DNA of 64,000 nt from Arcuatula senhousia (lineage: Eukaryota > Mollusca > Bivalvia > Mytilida > Mytilidae). The position numbers were made by a program, and so were the translations under genes. The stretch is taken from contig OZ020307.1 of assembly GCA_963971305.1 (NCBI GenBank), forward strand, positions 56,789,702-56,853,701, read 5' to 3'. How positions within the stretch are numbered: position 1 is the first letter of the stretch; each line of letters opens with the position of its first letter. Positions 42,991 through 55,611 of the stretch are shown in pieces. The notes beneath the pieces are model-generated. The model saw only the letters and a list, made by a program, of their open reading frames with translations. It was not told the DNA's origin and searched no databases.

Positions 42991-43997
42991 GGGAGACATC
43001 GTTTTTGTAGGCAAAAACAAACTTTAATTGATATTTCGTATGCAGCATCAGCATGGGCACCCATAACGTGGGATTATAATTCAGGTCTGTGGCTCATATA
43101 CTTCCTGTTTAACGAAATCCGGCCATTTCTGTCTTTGACCCATTTTAGGGGTTATTTTAATCTTGATGTGTTCGATTGCTTTATTAAGAATAAATATTAA
43201 GCTTTTTATATTTTGTAAAATCCCAGGCGTAACACGATAGCACAACTGAATAAACAACAATACAGTTTTCCTCTCATTTCATATTATACAGACAAAACGC
43301 AACTATCGTATACAGAAACTGATTATCAAAATGAAATCTCAAACAGTGTCTAGCAATGTAAAAAAAATAATGATATCCATAAACAAACATCAATACACCA
43401 CGGTAACATAGAAAGGTGCTAGGTTTGGTCCCGTACAATTTTATTGAATAGCCAAGTCCTTTGAAATTTACCGATGATCCAGTTGTTTAATAAGTATAAG
43501 TTTACTTATTAAACAACTGGATCATCGGTAAATTTCAAAGGACTTGGCTATTCAATAAAATTGTACGGGACCAAACCTAGCACCTTTCTATGTTACCGTG
43601 GTGTATTGATGTTTGTTTATGGATATCATTATTTTTTTTACATTGCTAGACACTGTTTGAGATTTCATTTTGATAATCAGTTTCTGTATACGATAGTTGC
43701 GTTTTGTCTGTATAATATGAAATGAGAGGAAAACTGTATTGTTGTTTATTCAGTTGTGCTATCGTGTTACGCCTGGGATTTTACAAAATATAAAAAGCTT
43801 AATATTTATTCTTAATAAAGCAATCGAACACATCAAGATTAAAATAACCCCTAAAATGGGTCAAAGACAGAAATGGCCGGATTTCGTTAAACAGGAAGTA
43901 TATGAGCCACAGACCTGAATTATAATCCCACGTTATGGGTGCCCATGCTGATGCTGCATACGAAATATCAATTAAAGTTTGTTTTTGCCTACAAAAA

Positions 43998-44763
43998 CGA
44001 TGTCTCCCCCTGTTTCCCCAAAAAGTTCCAAGTTCAAAAGGCCCTTACTGCCAAAAAAATTTGATGATCAAATTTTCATGGTAATATGCACAACTACATA
44101 AGGTGTCCTTCCTATATACCAAGTTTCATTGAATTCGGTTCAGTAGTTTCAGCGGAGTTGCGCTGACAATACGATAAATGAGGATTTTCAGCAAATTTCG
44201 AAGTTCAAAGGGCCATAACTTCCCCAAAAATTTGAGGATCAAAATTTCCTAGTAATATGCACAACTACATATGATTTCCTTCCTATATACCAAGTTTCGT
44301 TGAATTCGGTTCAGTAGTTTCAGAGGAGTTGCGCTGACAAGATGATAAATGAGGATTTTCAGCAAATTTCTATGTTCAAAGGACCATAACTTCCACAAAA
44401 ATTTAAGGATCAAAATTTCCTGGTAACATGCACAACTACAACTGATGTCCTTCCTATATACCAAGTTTCGTTGAATTCGGTTCAGTAGTTTCAGAGGAGT
44501 TGCGCTGACAAGATGATAAATGGGGATTTTCAGCAAATTTCTAAGTTCTAACTCCCGCAAAAATTTGAGGATAAAAATTTCCTGGTAATATGCACAACTG
44601 CATATGATGTCCTTCCTATATACCAAGTTTCGTTGAATTCGGTTCAGTAGTTTCAGAGGAGTTGCGCTGACAAACTTTGTGACGGACAGACGGACGGACG
44701 GACGGACAGACTGACGGACACAACAAAAACAATATGTCTCCCCACAAAAGGATGGGGAGACAT
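43998..44763 (-). repeat. Same GTCC element, four repeats (right arm)
   Basis: Mirror of the left-arm element with one unit fewer. The missing unit lies between the unit with the unusual ACTCCGCTG variant and the last one, and a hybrid unit joins the two. This is as expected from unequal recombination or slippage between neighbouring units. Confidence 0.8.
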
Positions 44764-45743
44764 AATGAGCTGGGATTTGTAGTTGCTGAAAAAACGGTTA
44801 CGAAAGTATTTTCCCAGCCCGCCGCCCGCCAGCCCGACATTCACCATTTTATAACCCGGATTTTCACTAGTGAAATCCGGTAAAAATCGATAACAATAGA
44901 AATATAAATGCAAGGAATATAAAAGACGTGCTTTAAAATGTTTTTGCACTGTATATAATAACATACATTACCAATTTTTTAGTACACTGACTTGCACTTA
45001 CCAAAAAATCAAATATTTGTAAATATGTCAACAAATAACTGTTTCTTTTACAGAAACAAATATTTGGCAATATCCATGCTTGTTGTTGAACCACAAAACA
45101 CCATAAAACCTAACGTTTGTGATCCAAGTACCTGAAAGAAAGCCTTGTATTTCGGCATGACAAAAAAATTGCTGTCAAGTGGCCGGTTTTTCTTCATTAG
45201 CTTTTTAAAAAGCAAATCAAGCATCACATTTTTGTTATGGACCATTTCTCATAACTCATAAATGCCGAAAGGTAACATGGTTTTATTCATTAGATGTATA
45301 TAACTTTTGTAAACACGAAGAGAAAACTGACTGTTGTCGAACGAAGCGAGGTTTTTTCGCCATCTTTATAGTCACTTACCAAATTATGCTGCGCACTTAC
45401 CAATTACATTGGACCCCCTGTGTACATCGTGGACACAAAATTGGACATTTTTTTTAAATCCGCCCAGATAACATCCGCTGGCAAATACGTGTTACTAATC
45501 GGTGCACTTTGCCGACAGAGCGCCTGGGATGTTTGCTCAACTTAGTTGAATGGGGTATTCCTATAATATTTCATACCGCAGATGTCAGTAAAATATTTAC
45601 TTTAAACATATTTTTAAACAAGGTTGATGCATATTTGAATCCCTCGCCATTTTGCAGATTGCAACTCAAGTGATGCCTTTGTGGCGGCCCCTATTGAGCC
45701 TGCCCTTTTAGATTTCTACAAAGGGATCTTTAACGTATACCTG

Positions 45744-46960
45744 GGATGTTATTCTTCTCATGCACATGGACAACTTTGTTCGTCCCTTCCAAAGGACAAG
45801 TATCGTTTTGTGAGACCAACCTTGCAAGAGAGAGAAAGAGAGTCTGCAAATAGGTTTCATCCCCAATATTCAAGTATTAAGCACAAAAATTCTGACTGCA
45901 AATTATATATGGGCACTGCGAGTGGAAAATGTCACGTATCTTTACATCAAAAAACACTGATGTAAGACCACGTGTGGAAGTCCCGGTAGATGAAAAGTAC
46001 ATACCCACGACCTGTAAGATCCTTCTACTAGGCTTACAAGTGACATTCGATATCGATAAATGTTTCTTAGCTAGTTGTCAATAACTTCGAGTGTTCTCAA
46101 GAGAGTTCCTCCTTGTCTTGTTGTTTTCGTACAGTATTTTGTCTTAGGTTCTCTCTTGTTGAATTGAACTTTTGTCGATTGAGTTTTACAGTGTGTTTTA
46201 TATGTAGCTTTGTGCAAGCTTATCAATAGGGGAAGGTTGGATCCAAAAAACTAGTTTAACCCCGCCACATTTTATATGTGCCTGTCCTAAGCCAGGAAAC
46301 TTTGCCAAAGCCTTTGTTTGTCCTTGTCATTCTATGTTAACTGTTTTATGTCAAGAATTGAGTCTTTCGTTGATGATTTAGGGATTGGTTTTGATACTTT
46401 TGTATTGTATAATAAGTCTTGGGCCAACGCAAGACGGTAAGCAGTGACCTATGGTCATGTTGAAGACTGCTTGCTGTTTTCCGTTGTGATTTTTTGAATT
46501 GCTGTTTGTTTATGTTTGTTGTGTCGCGTACACTTATTCCACATCTCAATATCGTATATTCAAAGCACTTCCCCAACAACCTCTCGCTTTGAACATCATC
46601 AAATCATCAGACATTTGGGGTTTTTTTTTCTCAAAATATTTTTACTATCAACCTTCGGACACAATCTATTTTTATCTTTTTTTTTTTCTTAAATTTAAAA
46701 ATAACCCTTTATTCTTTAATTATTACATACCCGTATGTGATTCATCGATCGGTTTACGGCCACTGGCACCAAAGGAATATCCCCTCTTATTTAATTTTTG
46801 GGGGATATAACGTGTATTTGAAACGTTTTTGCTTTCTTTAAATGGAGGTAAGACGATAAATATTTAGCAATTATAATTTCAATACAAATGTAAATTTTAC
46901 AGTGATCTATAAAATCGCCATAAGTGACATCTTATGAAAAAAAGGATTTCAATAAACACT
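45744..46960. other. Non-coding stretch right of the palindrome
   Basis: No supported gene. The frame at 45681-45965 starts with a GTG inside the palindrome arm and has no recognisable motif. AT-rich with T runs near 46620 and 46680. Confidence 0.35.
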
Positions 46961-46964
46961 TTTT

Positions 46965-47894
46965 AGCTCACTTGACCGGGTCATGTGAGCTATTGTCATC
47001 ACTTTGCGTCCGTCGTCCGTCCGTCGTCATCGTCCGTAAACTCTTTAAAACGTTAACTTCTCTAACAACATAAGTCAAATTGCAACTAAACTTGTTATGG
47101 TTGTGTATTAGCACTCAGTGCTTAGAACTGGTGTGGGGATTTATGATTCGTCGTAAAACATTGCCGCCATGGCTAAAAAAAAACCATAGGGGTAAAATGC
47201 CTTTTTTTGCAAATAACTCAAAAACGGCTACAGATATCAATATTCTGGCGAGATAAAAGTAATCAGCATCAAGATCTACCTACCCTGAAATTTTGAAGAA
47301 AATCAAACAAATCATGTAGGAGTTATTGCCCTTTTTTATGATTTTTGCAAATTTTGCACCTGTTTAGCTCAATATCTTAAAACTATACTGGATATTTGAG
47401 AAATAAAAACTGCATATTGTTGAGCATATCAAGATCAACAAAATATGTAAAGGTTCAACGTTGTAGGACCATTCCTTTGAGGAGTTTTTGCCCTTAGAAT
47501 GTCAAAATTGAGCATTTCAACAGCATTTCCTCATTAATTTGAAAACGTTAACTCCTCTGACATTTTAGGTCCAATTAGAACCAAACTTAGTAAAGTTGGT
47601 TATTAGCATAATGTGTATAGAACTGATGTCGGGATTTTTGAATGGTTGGCGGCTGTGGCTAAAAATAGAACATTAGGTTAAACTGCATATTTTTTGCTAA
47701 TAACTCAAAAAGGGTGACAGAATTTTAGATTTTGATCGAGAACTAAAGTGATCAGCACCTTAAGATCCACCATATTGTCAGATGACCCCCTTATTAATCT
47801 TATGACCCTTTCAATGTCAAATAGATTTTGCCTAATAACCTTTACTTCAGGCACATATGTCAGGTGAGCGATTCAGGCTCCCGGGAGCCTCTTG
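46965..47894 (+). repeat. AGCTCAC-family element, copy 3
   Basis: Starts AGCTCACTTGACCGGGTCAT with a GTCCGTCGTCC run. Two units of roughly 480 bp follow (AAACGTTAACTYCTCTRAC landmarks), and it ends CAGGTGAGCGATTCAGGCTC with the hairpin GGCTCCCGGGAGCC. Confidence 0.75.
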
Positions 47895-48459
47895 TTTTTA
47901 GTCATTGTCCTTCAGGGTTGATTTAGCTGTCCTTGATGTTACCACATAAAAAACGTTGCAATGAAAGAAAGCTTTAATCGTTTATTTTTAAATTCATGCA
48001 TAACTTGCCACATAGGGACAGAACAACTACTTTGCAAGCGTCAGAAATAAACGTTTGCTCAAAAAAAAAATTTAAGAGCATCATTAGACAATGATTTTAA
48101 ACAGTTCAGCAAACAGTTCAAAACTAATTAACATATCAGATGCAATATATGACATTTCACTTCTTCATTGACATTATGATGAACAATAATTTAACTTGTT
48201 TCAGTTGCAAAATATCATTTTTCAGAGAGTTATGTATTAGACAACAATTGAGCAAATTAGACTGGTAACATCAGGGACAATGTGTAACATCACGGACAAC
48301 TAATAGCAATAGATAAAGACTTTTTGGCAACAAAAAAATGTTTATTTTAATGCAATAAATAACATGTTTTGGAGCAATATCTAATAAATCATGTAAATGG
48401 GCTATCTTTATCATTAAACATTGCATTTTATGACTGGTTAAACTTCACTGAATCTCTAC
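47895..48459. other. Non-coding stretch
   Basis: No gene was recognised. The phrase GTAACATCAGGGAC or its complement occurs here and in the following kilobase several times (see findings). Confidence 0.35.
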
Positions 48460-48461
48460 TA

Positions 48462-48669
48462 CTGTAAACCGGGAAATTGTCGCGCCATCTTTATTTCGCG
48501 GTATGACAACTGAATTGTAGTTCGCGTGTTTTAAAATTCGCGCGGAAATGTTATTGTCCATAGACTACAACAGAGGACAAGTTAATTCGCGCTGTTTAAT
48601 TTTCGCGCTGGCAACATCGCCGCGAAAATCGCGAAAATAAAACTGCCGCGAAAATTTCCCGGTTTACAG
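48462..48669. mobile_element. 208-bp MITE (CTGTAAACC family), second copy
   Basis: Ends are CTGTAAACCGGGAAATT and its inverse, flanked by TA at 48460-48461 and 48670-48671. CGCG motifs recur inside. Same length and terminal sequence class as the copy at 25930-26137, but with a largely different interior. Confidence 0.88.
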
Positions 48670-48671
48670 TA

Positions 48672-50270
48672 TGTTACCGGCTATTTGTCTCTGATGTTAC
48701 CACTATTTTAGCAACAAATACAAGATTTTTCCCCATAGTATTGACACAATTGCATTTCGATATCTTTAGCTGTTGTGTTATAGTATTTGTGCCTTTTTCT
48801 AACTAACAGAATGCAAAACCAGATGATTTGTTGAACCTTTATAAACATGTCATGTATGTTACCAAAATTGTCTCAGCTGTAAATGTCAAAATGTCCCTCC
48901 TGTTACCGATTCTCAAGTTGAAATATTATATTTAATTATGAACTATTAGAAAGAAAATATATTTATAACACTCAATATGGCTAGTATCATGCAGTGATTA
49001 GAGCATTTTTAGCACTTTTAAATCAGAAGCCATATACAAAGAAGACGATTTAAAGAATCTTTTACTGATAATTTGTCTGTCCTGTTACACTTTTGAACAG
49101 TAACATCAGGGAATTACTGGAAAATTATTTGCTTAAATTATCAAATGATCGTGTCTTCGTCATTCTTTACGGTCTTAGATATGATTGGTCAAGATGTCAA
49201 ATTTATACCCATGGCAGCTACAACCACATACCTCTTTAGTCTCTGAGATATTTGTATGGACTTTTAACATAAATATTTACTCATAGGACAGACAATTTTG
49301 GTCAATTTTTGAGTTTTAAAACTGCGCTGTCATGTCATTTTTAAAGATAGTGTTTATTTGTTTTATGTCAGAAGTGCATCATGGTGCATATTTTACTCTC
49401 AAGACAAAAGATATTGTTTAAACTCAATTATACGTGGAAATATTTTGACTGCCACGTAATAATGACATTTTTTGAGAATGACACACACATATATATATAA
49501 TATTACATCGTATATTTAAACACAAAAAATAGTATTTATAAACATTAGCAGTCGACATAGCAAAAACAGTAAAATTCATCAAAAATTGAAAAGAAATCAA
49601 CTTATAATTCTAATAGAATGATGTATTATTACAATTGATTTTTATAGTACATGTATATATTACAGAATATGACGTAAATAGTGATCTGTTTTAGCAATTG
49701 GTTTTTTCTTTGAGGGAAAAACACTTGTGTTGCTATTTTTAAATTTATGTGATCGGTTTTAAAAGTAGCTTTAAAGTCTTTTCAGCTCAAAAACATCATT
49801 TGTGAATAGACAAGGGGAAGGTGTATGGGTGCAATATCCGTTACACCTTTACCTTAAAGAGTGGCTTGGGTTACCAATTTAAGGTGCATACGTATACGTT
49901 TAACTACAAATGGATCAATTTCATATCGATTTTTCAGTATACAAGAATACAAGAATAATTTAACGTTAATTTATTGGACCAATCATGGGCCTTCAAGGGG
50001 CAAAAACAGTACAAATATTTATTTATGACAGAATATACATGAAGACATATAAGTGGCAATACAAAATAATATAAACAAAGCAATGGTCATAATTTAGAAT
50101 GATCAATGCAGATAAACTGTTTTTTTATACAACTCCAGGCTCAATGAGGAATTTACATGGGTTATTCCAAATTGTTTCATTTTTACAAAGTCATGTGTGT
50201 ACAGTTAAAAGTCCAGAATAGTTTATTGAAAGTGGACATATTATTTAAATATGAATTAGTTTTAATTCAA
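48672..50270. other. Non-coding stretch
   Basis: AT-rich with no supported gene. A segment near 49690-49745 resembles 8240-8315 and is probably a dispersed-repeat fragment. Confidence 0.35.
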
Positions 50271-50274
50271 ATAG

Positions 50275-50775
50275 AGTTTTTCTAGGTTTAGTAAAATGAG
50301 TACAGTTAGTAAAATAATGAATCTCATCATCAATTTCGTTTATCATGTTTATAAAACATCTTTCACATAATCTACATTTAAAGGAGTTAAGGGTTTTGTA
50401 TATCGACCCGGTTCAATTTTTAATCTATGAGAACTGATTTTAAAGTTTGTAATGGACCTTCTGTTTCTGAAATCTTTTATTAAATCAAGATAGTTTTCAA
50501 AACCAAAATTTGTTTTGATCTTAACATATGTTCTGAGTTTTCCATTTTTCATTAATTCAAAAATTCCTGTAACTGTTCCAGGAGTTAACATATAATTTTC
50601 TTAAAACAGTCTTTACTGTAGTTTTATATGAAGAATTTGAGCTTAGTTTATCATTGTTTCCTCCCTGAGTTTTTAATCGAGTGAACATATTTGATATTGC
50701 TGAGAACCATAATCTGCCAACCTCCTCATGAACCTTTTTTGATTCTCCATATGGAGGTCGCCTATGCGCCATGGA
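50275..50775 (-). pseudogene. LINE C-terminal fragment (same family as 15888 copy)
   Basis: On the minus strand, GKLRTYVKIKTNFGFENYLD and SSHRLKIEPGRY parallel GKLRTFVKFKTSHGFENYLS and SSHHLRIESGRY of the intact copy. They are followed in another frame (about 50283-50345) by the CERC...H...C zinc region. At least two frame breaks. Everything upstream of the RT thumb is missing. The outer limits are approximate. Confidence 0.8.
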
Positions 50776-52700
50776 AAATGTGCCAGAAATATATATTATC
50801 GATTCCGACTACGGTTTTCAAATATAATATGATTTTTTCCGGTGTGTTAAGTCCCTTGCTTTTCCCGTAAGATCAAAACAAGAATATACAGAATTCAAAA
50901 CAACAATTTAGTACATTTAACCTATATATTTAACATATTTTTAGAAAATGCCACATAAAAATATTAAATTATGATAGAAAGATATGTAAGTTTACTCGTT
51001 CGTGCGTATTGTAGAAAGAACATTGGCTAGTACTGAAGTCTTGTACTCCCGGGCTTTAGTTGTACTGAACTGATCGTTGCATGTTAAATGTTTAAACAAA
51101 CTTCTCTATTTATTTACCCTGCAATTTGAATTAAAGTTTTAAACTTATAGAATAACTCTTCTGATCCTGCCATATTAAGACACTACTGCCATCTGTATAC
51201 TTTAGTGGCTCTCTTGTGCTGGTTATCTCAGTATTAATTTCTCACCTCACGTCATATCCCTATTATGTCCGAACAACCGTTTTGTGTTTTTTGTAATACT
51301 ACTGGACCCTATTGAAAGATCACAATGGAAGAGGGAGGTTTGGTGGGCAATAAAATCTGGTTTAACCCGCCATTTTTTCCCTGAATATACCACGTGAGGA
51401 CCTTCAATTTTCTGGTACAGTGTTCTAGCTACATGTAGGATCTGAAAATAGAGGGTGCAGGAAGAGTGCACTTGAGGGCGCGTTTCAGAGAATAGGGCAA
51501 CTATAAAGGTCTTTTTCAAGTAATTAGAACAAATCTTAATTCCAGCTTTTAATTTTTTAATGGTGTAAATATTTCACAAGAGTATGTCTAGAGATATTTT
51601 GTAACTAGGTGTTTTGTAAAAAGCTCTTTTTATTAATCATAAGTGCCTAAATTATTTTTAAATTGACATTGTCACATATCATCGCAAAAGTAACAATATT
51701 TCTCATTTAGTATGTCTTAATTTCTAGTTGACAAATAGCTTTAAAAAAATGTGTGGGCTCGGAAAAAATCAGGCCCAGTTTTTTTGCGAAAATAAAAAGG
51801 CAGGACGAAGAAAATATCCGTAGCCCCGCTAACAATTGAATGAGTGATCCCTAAGTACATTGTGACACACACACTTATATTACATCTTATTATCTTCTAT
51901 ATATAAGGCATGTTTTTTTTCTCAGAGTTTTTTTTTACACCTTACACTTTTCATTTGTAAGAGTTACATGTAATAACAATGACAATTTAAATTTATCTGC
52001 TAAAGATCTTTAATTTACATGAATTAACATAGGCTTTAATAATTGATTTTTTCAGTTGTTATATTCATCAAAATACATACATGACATAAAACTTTATAGC
52101 GCGCTAGGCACGAATTTCTTTGGGGTCAGAAATTCGATGTTTTTTTTAATACATTTTAAAATTGACAGATTTAATAACCACAGTTAAATTTCTTTTAAAG
52201 ATATGTATACAGGATGGAAAGTGAAAACTAAATTCTCTAAATATATTTGAATTTTTCAAAGAGATGAAATGATCTCGCCAAGTTCTCGCGATAATTGTCA
52301 TAATGATTGTAAACAGGTGCGTTAGGAACAATCGTGATCAGTGATTGTTTACTAGTAATTCAACCAATTCATGGCGATGTTTAAATTGTTTTAGACAATA
52401 ACAATAAAACATAAAGCTTAAATTTACATTACAACACTGAATATTAAAAAAGATGGTCTTACCTTAGCTGATCATTGAGATTTTTAAATCAATCCTGTGC
52501 ATGTTTCAGATTTTTTTTCTTCAAATTCCTGATTGAAACAAGTCGTCATTTTCTGCCAGGTTTATATATCAATATTCTCCACCCAATACGTCTAAAAAGA
52601 TGTATTGGTATACAGAAAATCATCCAAAACCTGACAGAAAGAAGGTTGCTTTGTTTACTTCTGCTGGAGCGCGAAATACTCTGACCGGGAAATGACGTCA
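50776..52700. other. Non-coding stretch
   Basis: No gene was found. A segment at about 51270-51365 recurs in inverted form near 55470-55550 (shared phrase AAACCTCCCTCTT with GGTTTAA nearby), so it is a dispersed repeat. Confidence 0.35.
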
Positions 52701-52710
52701 TGGATAACGT

Positions 52711-54540
52711 AATGGCCCTGTCACACTATAACGTTTTAGCCAACGTGTGCCGACGTTTTAAAATATATTTTCAACACGCTGGTGTGCGTTGCGTAAGTTT
52801 TGTACACGTTATGAACACGCTACAAATACGTTAGTGAACGTCAGCGTGCGTTGGTGAACGCCGAGTGCGTCGCAAATTTTTCAACATGCTTAAAATTTCC
52901 GACGTTCGCCAACGTGTTAGAAATAAATTATTCGAACGCTAGGCATAAGTTAGAAGGAAGTTATACACACGCTGATGTACGCTATGTGGTCGTTGCGCAC
53001 ACGTTGAAATGTGTTTGACGAACGCTAAGCTAAATGGAAACGAACGTGTCTAGCGATAATGCAGCGCACGTCTAGCGTCAGTCTAACGACCAAGAAACCT
53101 ATTCAACGTGTTTAAAACGTGCACAGAGCGCACAGAGCGTCATTGTAACGAACGAGTAGCGTATCAACCAAAGAATGGTATAAGTTAGATTGAATTACAA
53201 GGGGGAAAGTCAATTTCAAAAGCTTGAAATACTAATTCAAACCTGAAAAAAAATCTTTTTACAAAAAACAATGAACAAAGCCAAAAGAATCTATATAACG
53301 AAGAAAACTTAGATGGTCTTGAATTGAAAGTAATTCTTGTAATACCTGTCGTGTTTTCGCCGGACATGCCTTTGGTAAAAAAATACTCAAATACAACGAA
53401 TAACGACAGGCTAACTTCAATACTCATTTGAAATAATGTGTATTTTTAATATTCAATAAGCACACGCGTTTTTCTCTATTAAGGACATCATTAGTCAAGT
53501 GCTATCAAAAGGATGCTAGGCAAAATCTACAGACCGGTATTTCTTACATGTATATACTCATTGCGATTTGGAGTGTTTGTTAACAAGCGCATGCATTCCT
53601 CTCTGTATATTTTTTTCATATAAAAATATAAAATCTGCACTATATTTTATTCTTTTAGACTGAGTGCAAAAATCATCACTATTGGTTAAAAACGGCTTTA
53701 GAATTATAGGTTCTTACATAAGTTCTTGGAAAAGACCGGCTGATCTTTCACGAGTGATAAAAATTTTCAGTCTTTTTGCGAGTGGAGCGCAGCGGAACGA
53801 GTCAAAAGACCCAAAAAATTCTATCACGAGTGAAAGATCATTGCCGGTTTTCCAAGAACGCGTGTAAGTACCTATTTCTTCCGTAAGAAGTTAATTTTTA
53901 AATTCTGAAACCTTAGGTTACTTCATTCTAAAAACCGAAAGTTTGAAATAACATTGCATTTCATTGGTCGACATCATCGATCAATATGAGTACCGGCGGT
54001 TATTATTGGTCAATTGACCAGTGTGAGATCGCTGCACGTGCTCGCATCTCAACTTGGTCATCTTACACTGAAAAGAGTCATTTACGGAAGAATAATTATA
54101 CATTCATATTACCAGAATGCTGAAAACCAATATTTTTATAACGAAACAAAATTCACATGATGTATCTGTAATTATTAATTAATCCAGCAATACATTGAAG
54201 CCAGATAATAGATCTATTTGGGCTATTGTGAAATAATACTAAAGAAAAGAACATAAATCATAGGTATCCCCACCGAGAGAAAAAAATTATAAGTTAGACT
54301 AACGCTATGAATGCGTCACACATGCGCTAGGCAAACGTCAAGTACGCCGGACAATCGCTATAGATAAGTTTTGAATAAGTTTGTCGTGCGTTGCAGGTAG
54401 TTAGTCTGACGCTTTGTGGTCGTTCACCGAGATATTTTTTGAAACTTTTTCCAGCGACTGCCAACGTGTTCCAACGTTTTAGAAAATTATTCGAACGTTC
54501 GGCACACGTTGGCTAAAACGTTATAGTGTGACAGGGCCAT
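52711..54540. mobile_element. 1.8-kb TIR element with AACGT-rich ends
   Basis: The left end ATGGCCCTGTCACACTATAA continues as CGTTTTAGCCAACGTGTGCC. The right end is the exact complement for about 42 bp. TA flanks both sides (52709-52710, 54541-54542). Subterminal regions (to about 53165 and from about 54290) are dense in CGTTGCG/GAACGCT-type motifs. The middle (about 53165-54290) is unlike them and contains a long hairpin. No transposase was recognised. Confidence 0.75.
53706..53876. repeat. ~170-nt long imperfect hairpin
   Basis: GTTCTTGGAAAAGACCGGC pairs with GCCGGTTTTCCAAGAAC. Inside it, GATCTTTCACGAGTGATA pairs with TATCACGAGTGAAAGATC and AGTCTTTTTG with CAAAAGACT-like sequence. The loop is rich in GCGAG/GCGC. 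Similar fold-back segments are at 32938-33061 and 55612-55674. Confidence 0.75.
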
Positions 54541-54541
54541 T

Positions 54542-54727
54542 ACACCAAAAGAAGGTTATTTCGTCCCGCCAACGTCATCCTATTATATTTTGACACTATT
54601 TCAGAATGTTACAAATATTTGTAATTTTGTAACGTAACACCAAAGGAAGATTATTTCGTCCCGCCAACGTCATCCTATTATATTTTGACACTATTTTAGA
54701 ATGTTACAAATATTTGTAATTTTCACA
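54542..54727. repeat. 95-bp tandem duplication
   Basis: Two near-identical units starting ACACCAAAAGAAGG (54542) and ACACCAAAGGAAGA (54637), each containing TTATTTCGTCCCGCCAACGT. The 1.8-kb TIR element sits at the start of the first unit. The second unit shows the nearly unoccupied form AACGTAACACC. Confidence 0.8.
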
Positions 54728-55039
54728 AATAATTCGATATTTGTAATTATTAGTTATTAATCAATGACATTTTTGACAATTATTTTCTAAAGCCGCGTCC
54801 CATTTTAGATTGCACCTATTATCATGTCAAAAATTTGAAAAATATAAATGGCATGGATATGATACGTTTAAAAATAAAGCTTACACTAGAAATGTAAATT
54901 TATACAACAATGTTTTGCTATTTCTGAAATTGGTAGACGTGCTTATTTAATCAAGACTCTGATAAGGGGCTTTACCGAAAAGACTGAAAAACTTAAACAC
55001 TGTAAAGCCAAAAATATCAAAATGTAACCTAATTAAAAT

Positions 55040-55325
55040 GAGACTGATATTCGATGTTCGATATTCGATATTCAAATTTTTTGAATATCAAACTAAATAT
55101 CAAACGGTAAATTTTTAAAATTTGATATTCATTTGACATTCATTTTTGGTCTAGGTTAGTTATGTGAATATGGAATGAATATCGAATGAATATCAAACCA
55201 AAGCTTAATTCCGTTCTATATTCATTTGAGATTCGTTTCGGATCTAGGAATGTTATGTGAATATCAAAAGAATTTCTAATGAATATCAAGCCAAAGTTTA
55301 TTTGTCATTCGATATTCATCGATAT
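55040..55325. repeat. GATATTC-rich repeated segment
   Basis: Two units of about 110 bp, each with GATATTCATTTG-like start, GGTCTAG/GGATCTAG, TTATGTGAATAT and GAATATCAARCCAAAG. The motif GATATTC and its complement recur over ten times, allowing fold-back pairing. Confidence 0.6.
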
Positions 55326-55611
55326 TATAGGACATACTTTCTGTAATAAATAAGGGTAATAACAAAACTACCGAACTTGAATGATCAATCTCATAGTCCA
55401 GAGAAAATGACAAAAACGAATCAGTCATACCGGAGAATTGGTGGATCACAATGGTCCTGACTTGGTACAGGCATTTCAAATGAAATGGTGGGTTAAACCA
55501 GGTTTAATGGTGCGCCAAACCTCCCTCTTTCATAGCGATCTTGTGAACTGGTAGTAACACACAACGCAACAAGGTGTTGTTAACGCAGTAATAGTTATTA
55601 CATGAGGAAGC

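Larger units (their letters stand above)
41086..45743. repeat. ~4.66-kb near-perfect palindrome
   Basis: The right arm (43503-45743) is the reverse complement of the left arm (41086-43496), around a 6-bp spacer (43497-43502). Central positions sum to 86999 and outer positions to about 86828. The 171-bp shift is one tandem-repeat unit present on the left and absent on the right. Other differences are few: a one-base length change in an A/T run (about 41380 and 45450) and scattered single bases. Left arm contents, mirrored on the right: short unrecognised frames (41461-41540, 41583-41780) and a tandem-repeat element. It may be a recent inverted duplication or an assembly artefact. Confidence 0.9.

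Noticed and set aside
45681..45965. 94-codon frame at the right edge of the palindrome
   Set aside because: Starts with GTG in the repeated arm and has no recognisable domain or exon borders.
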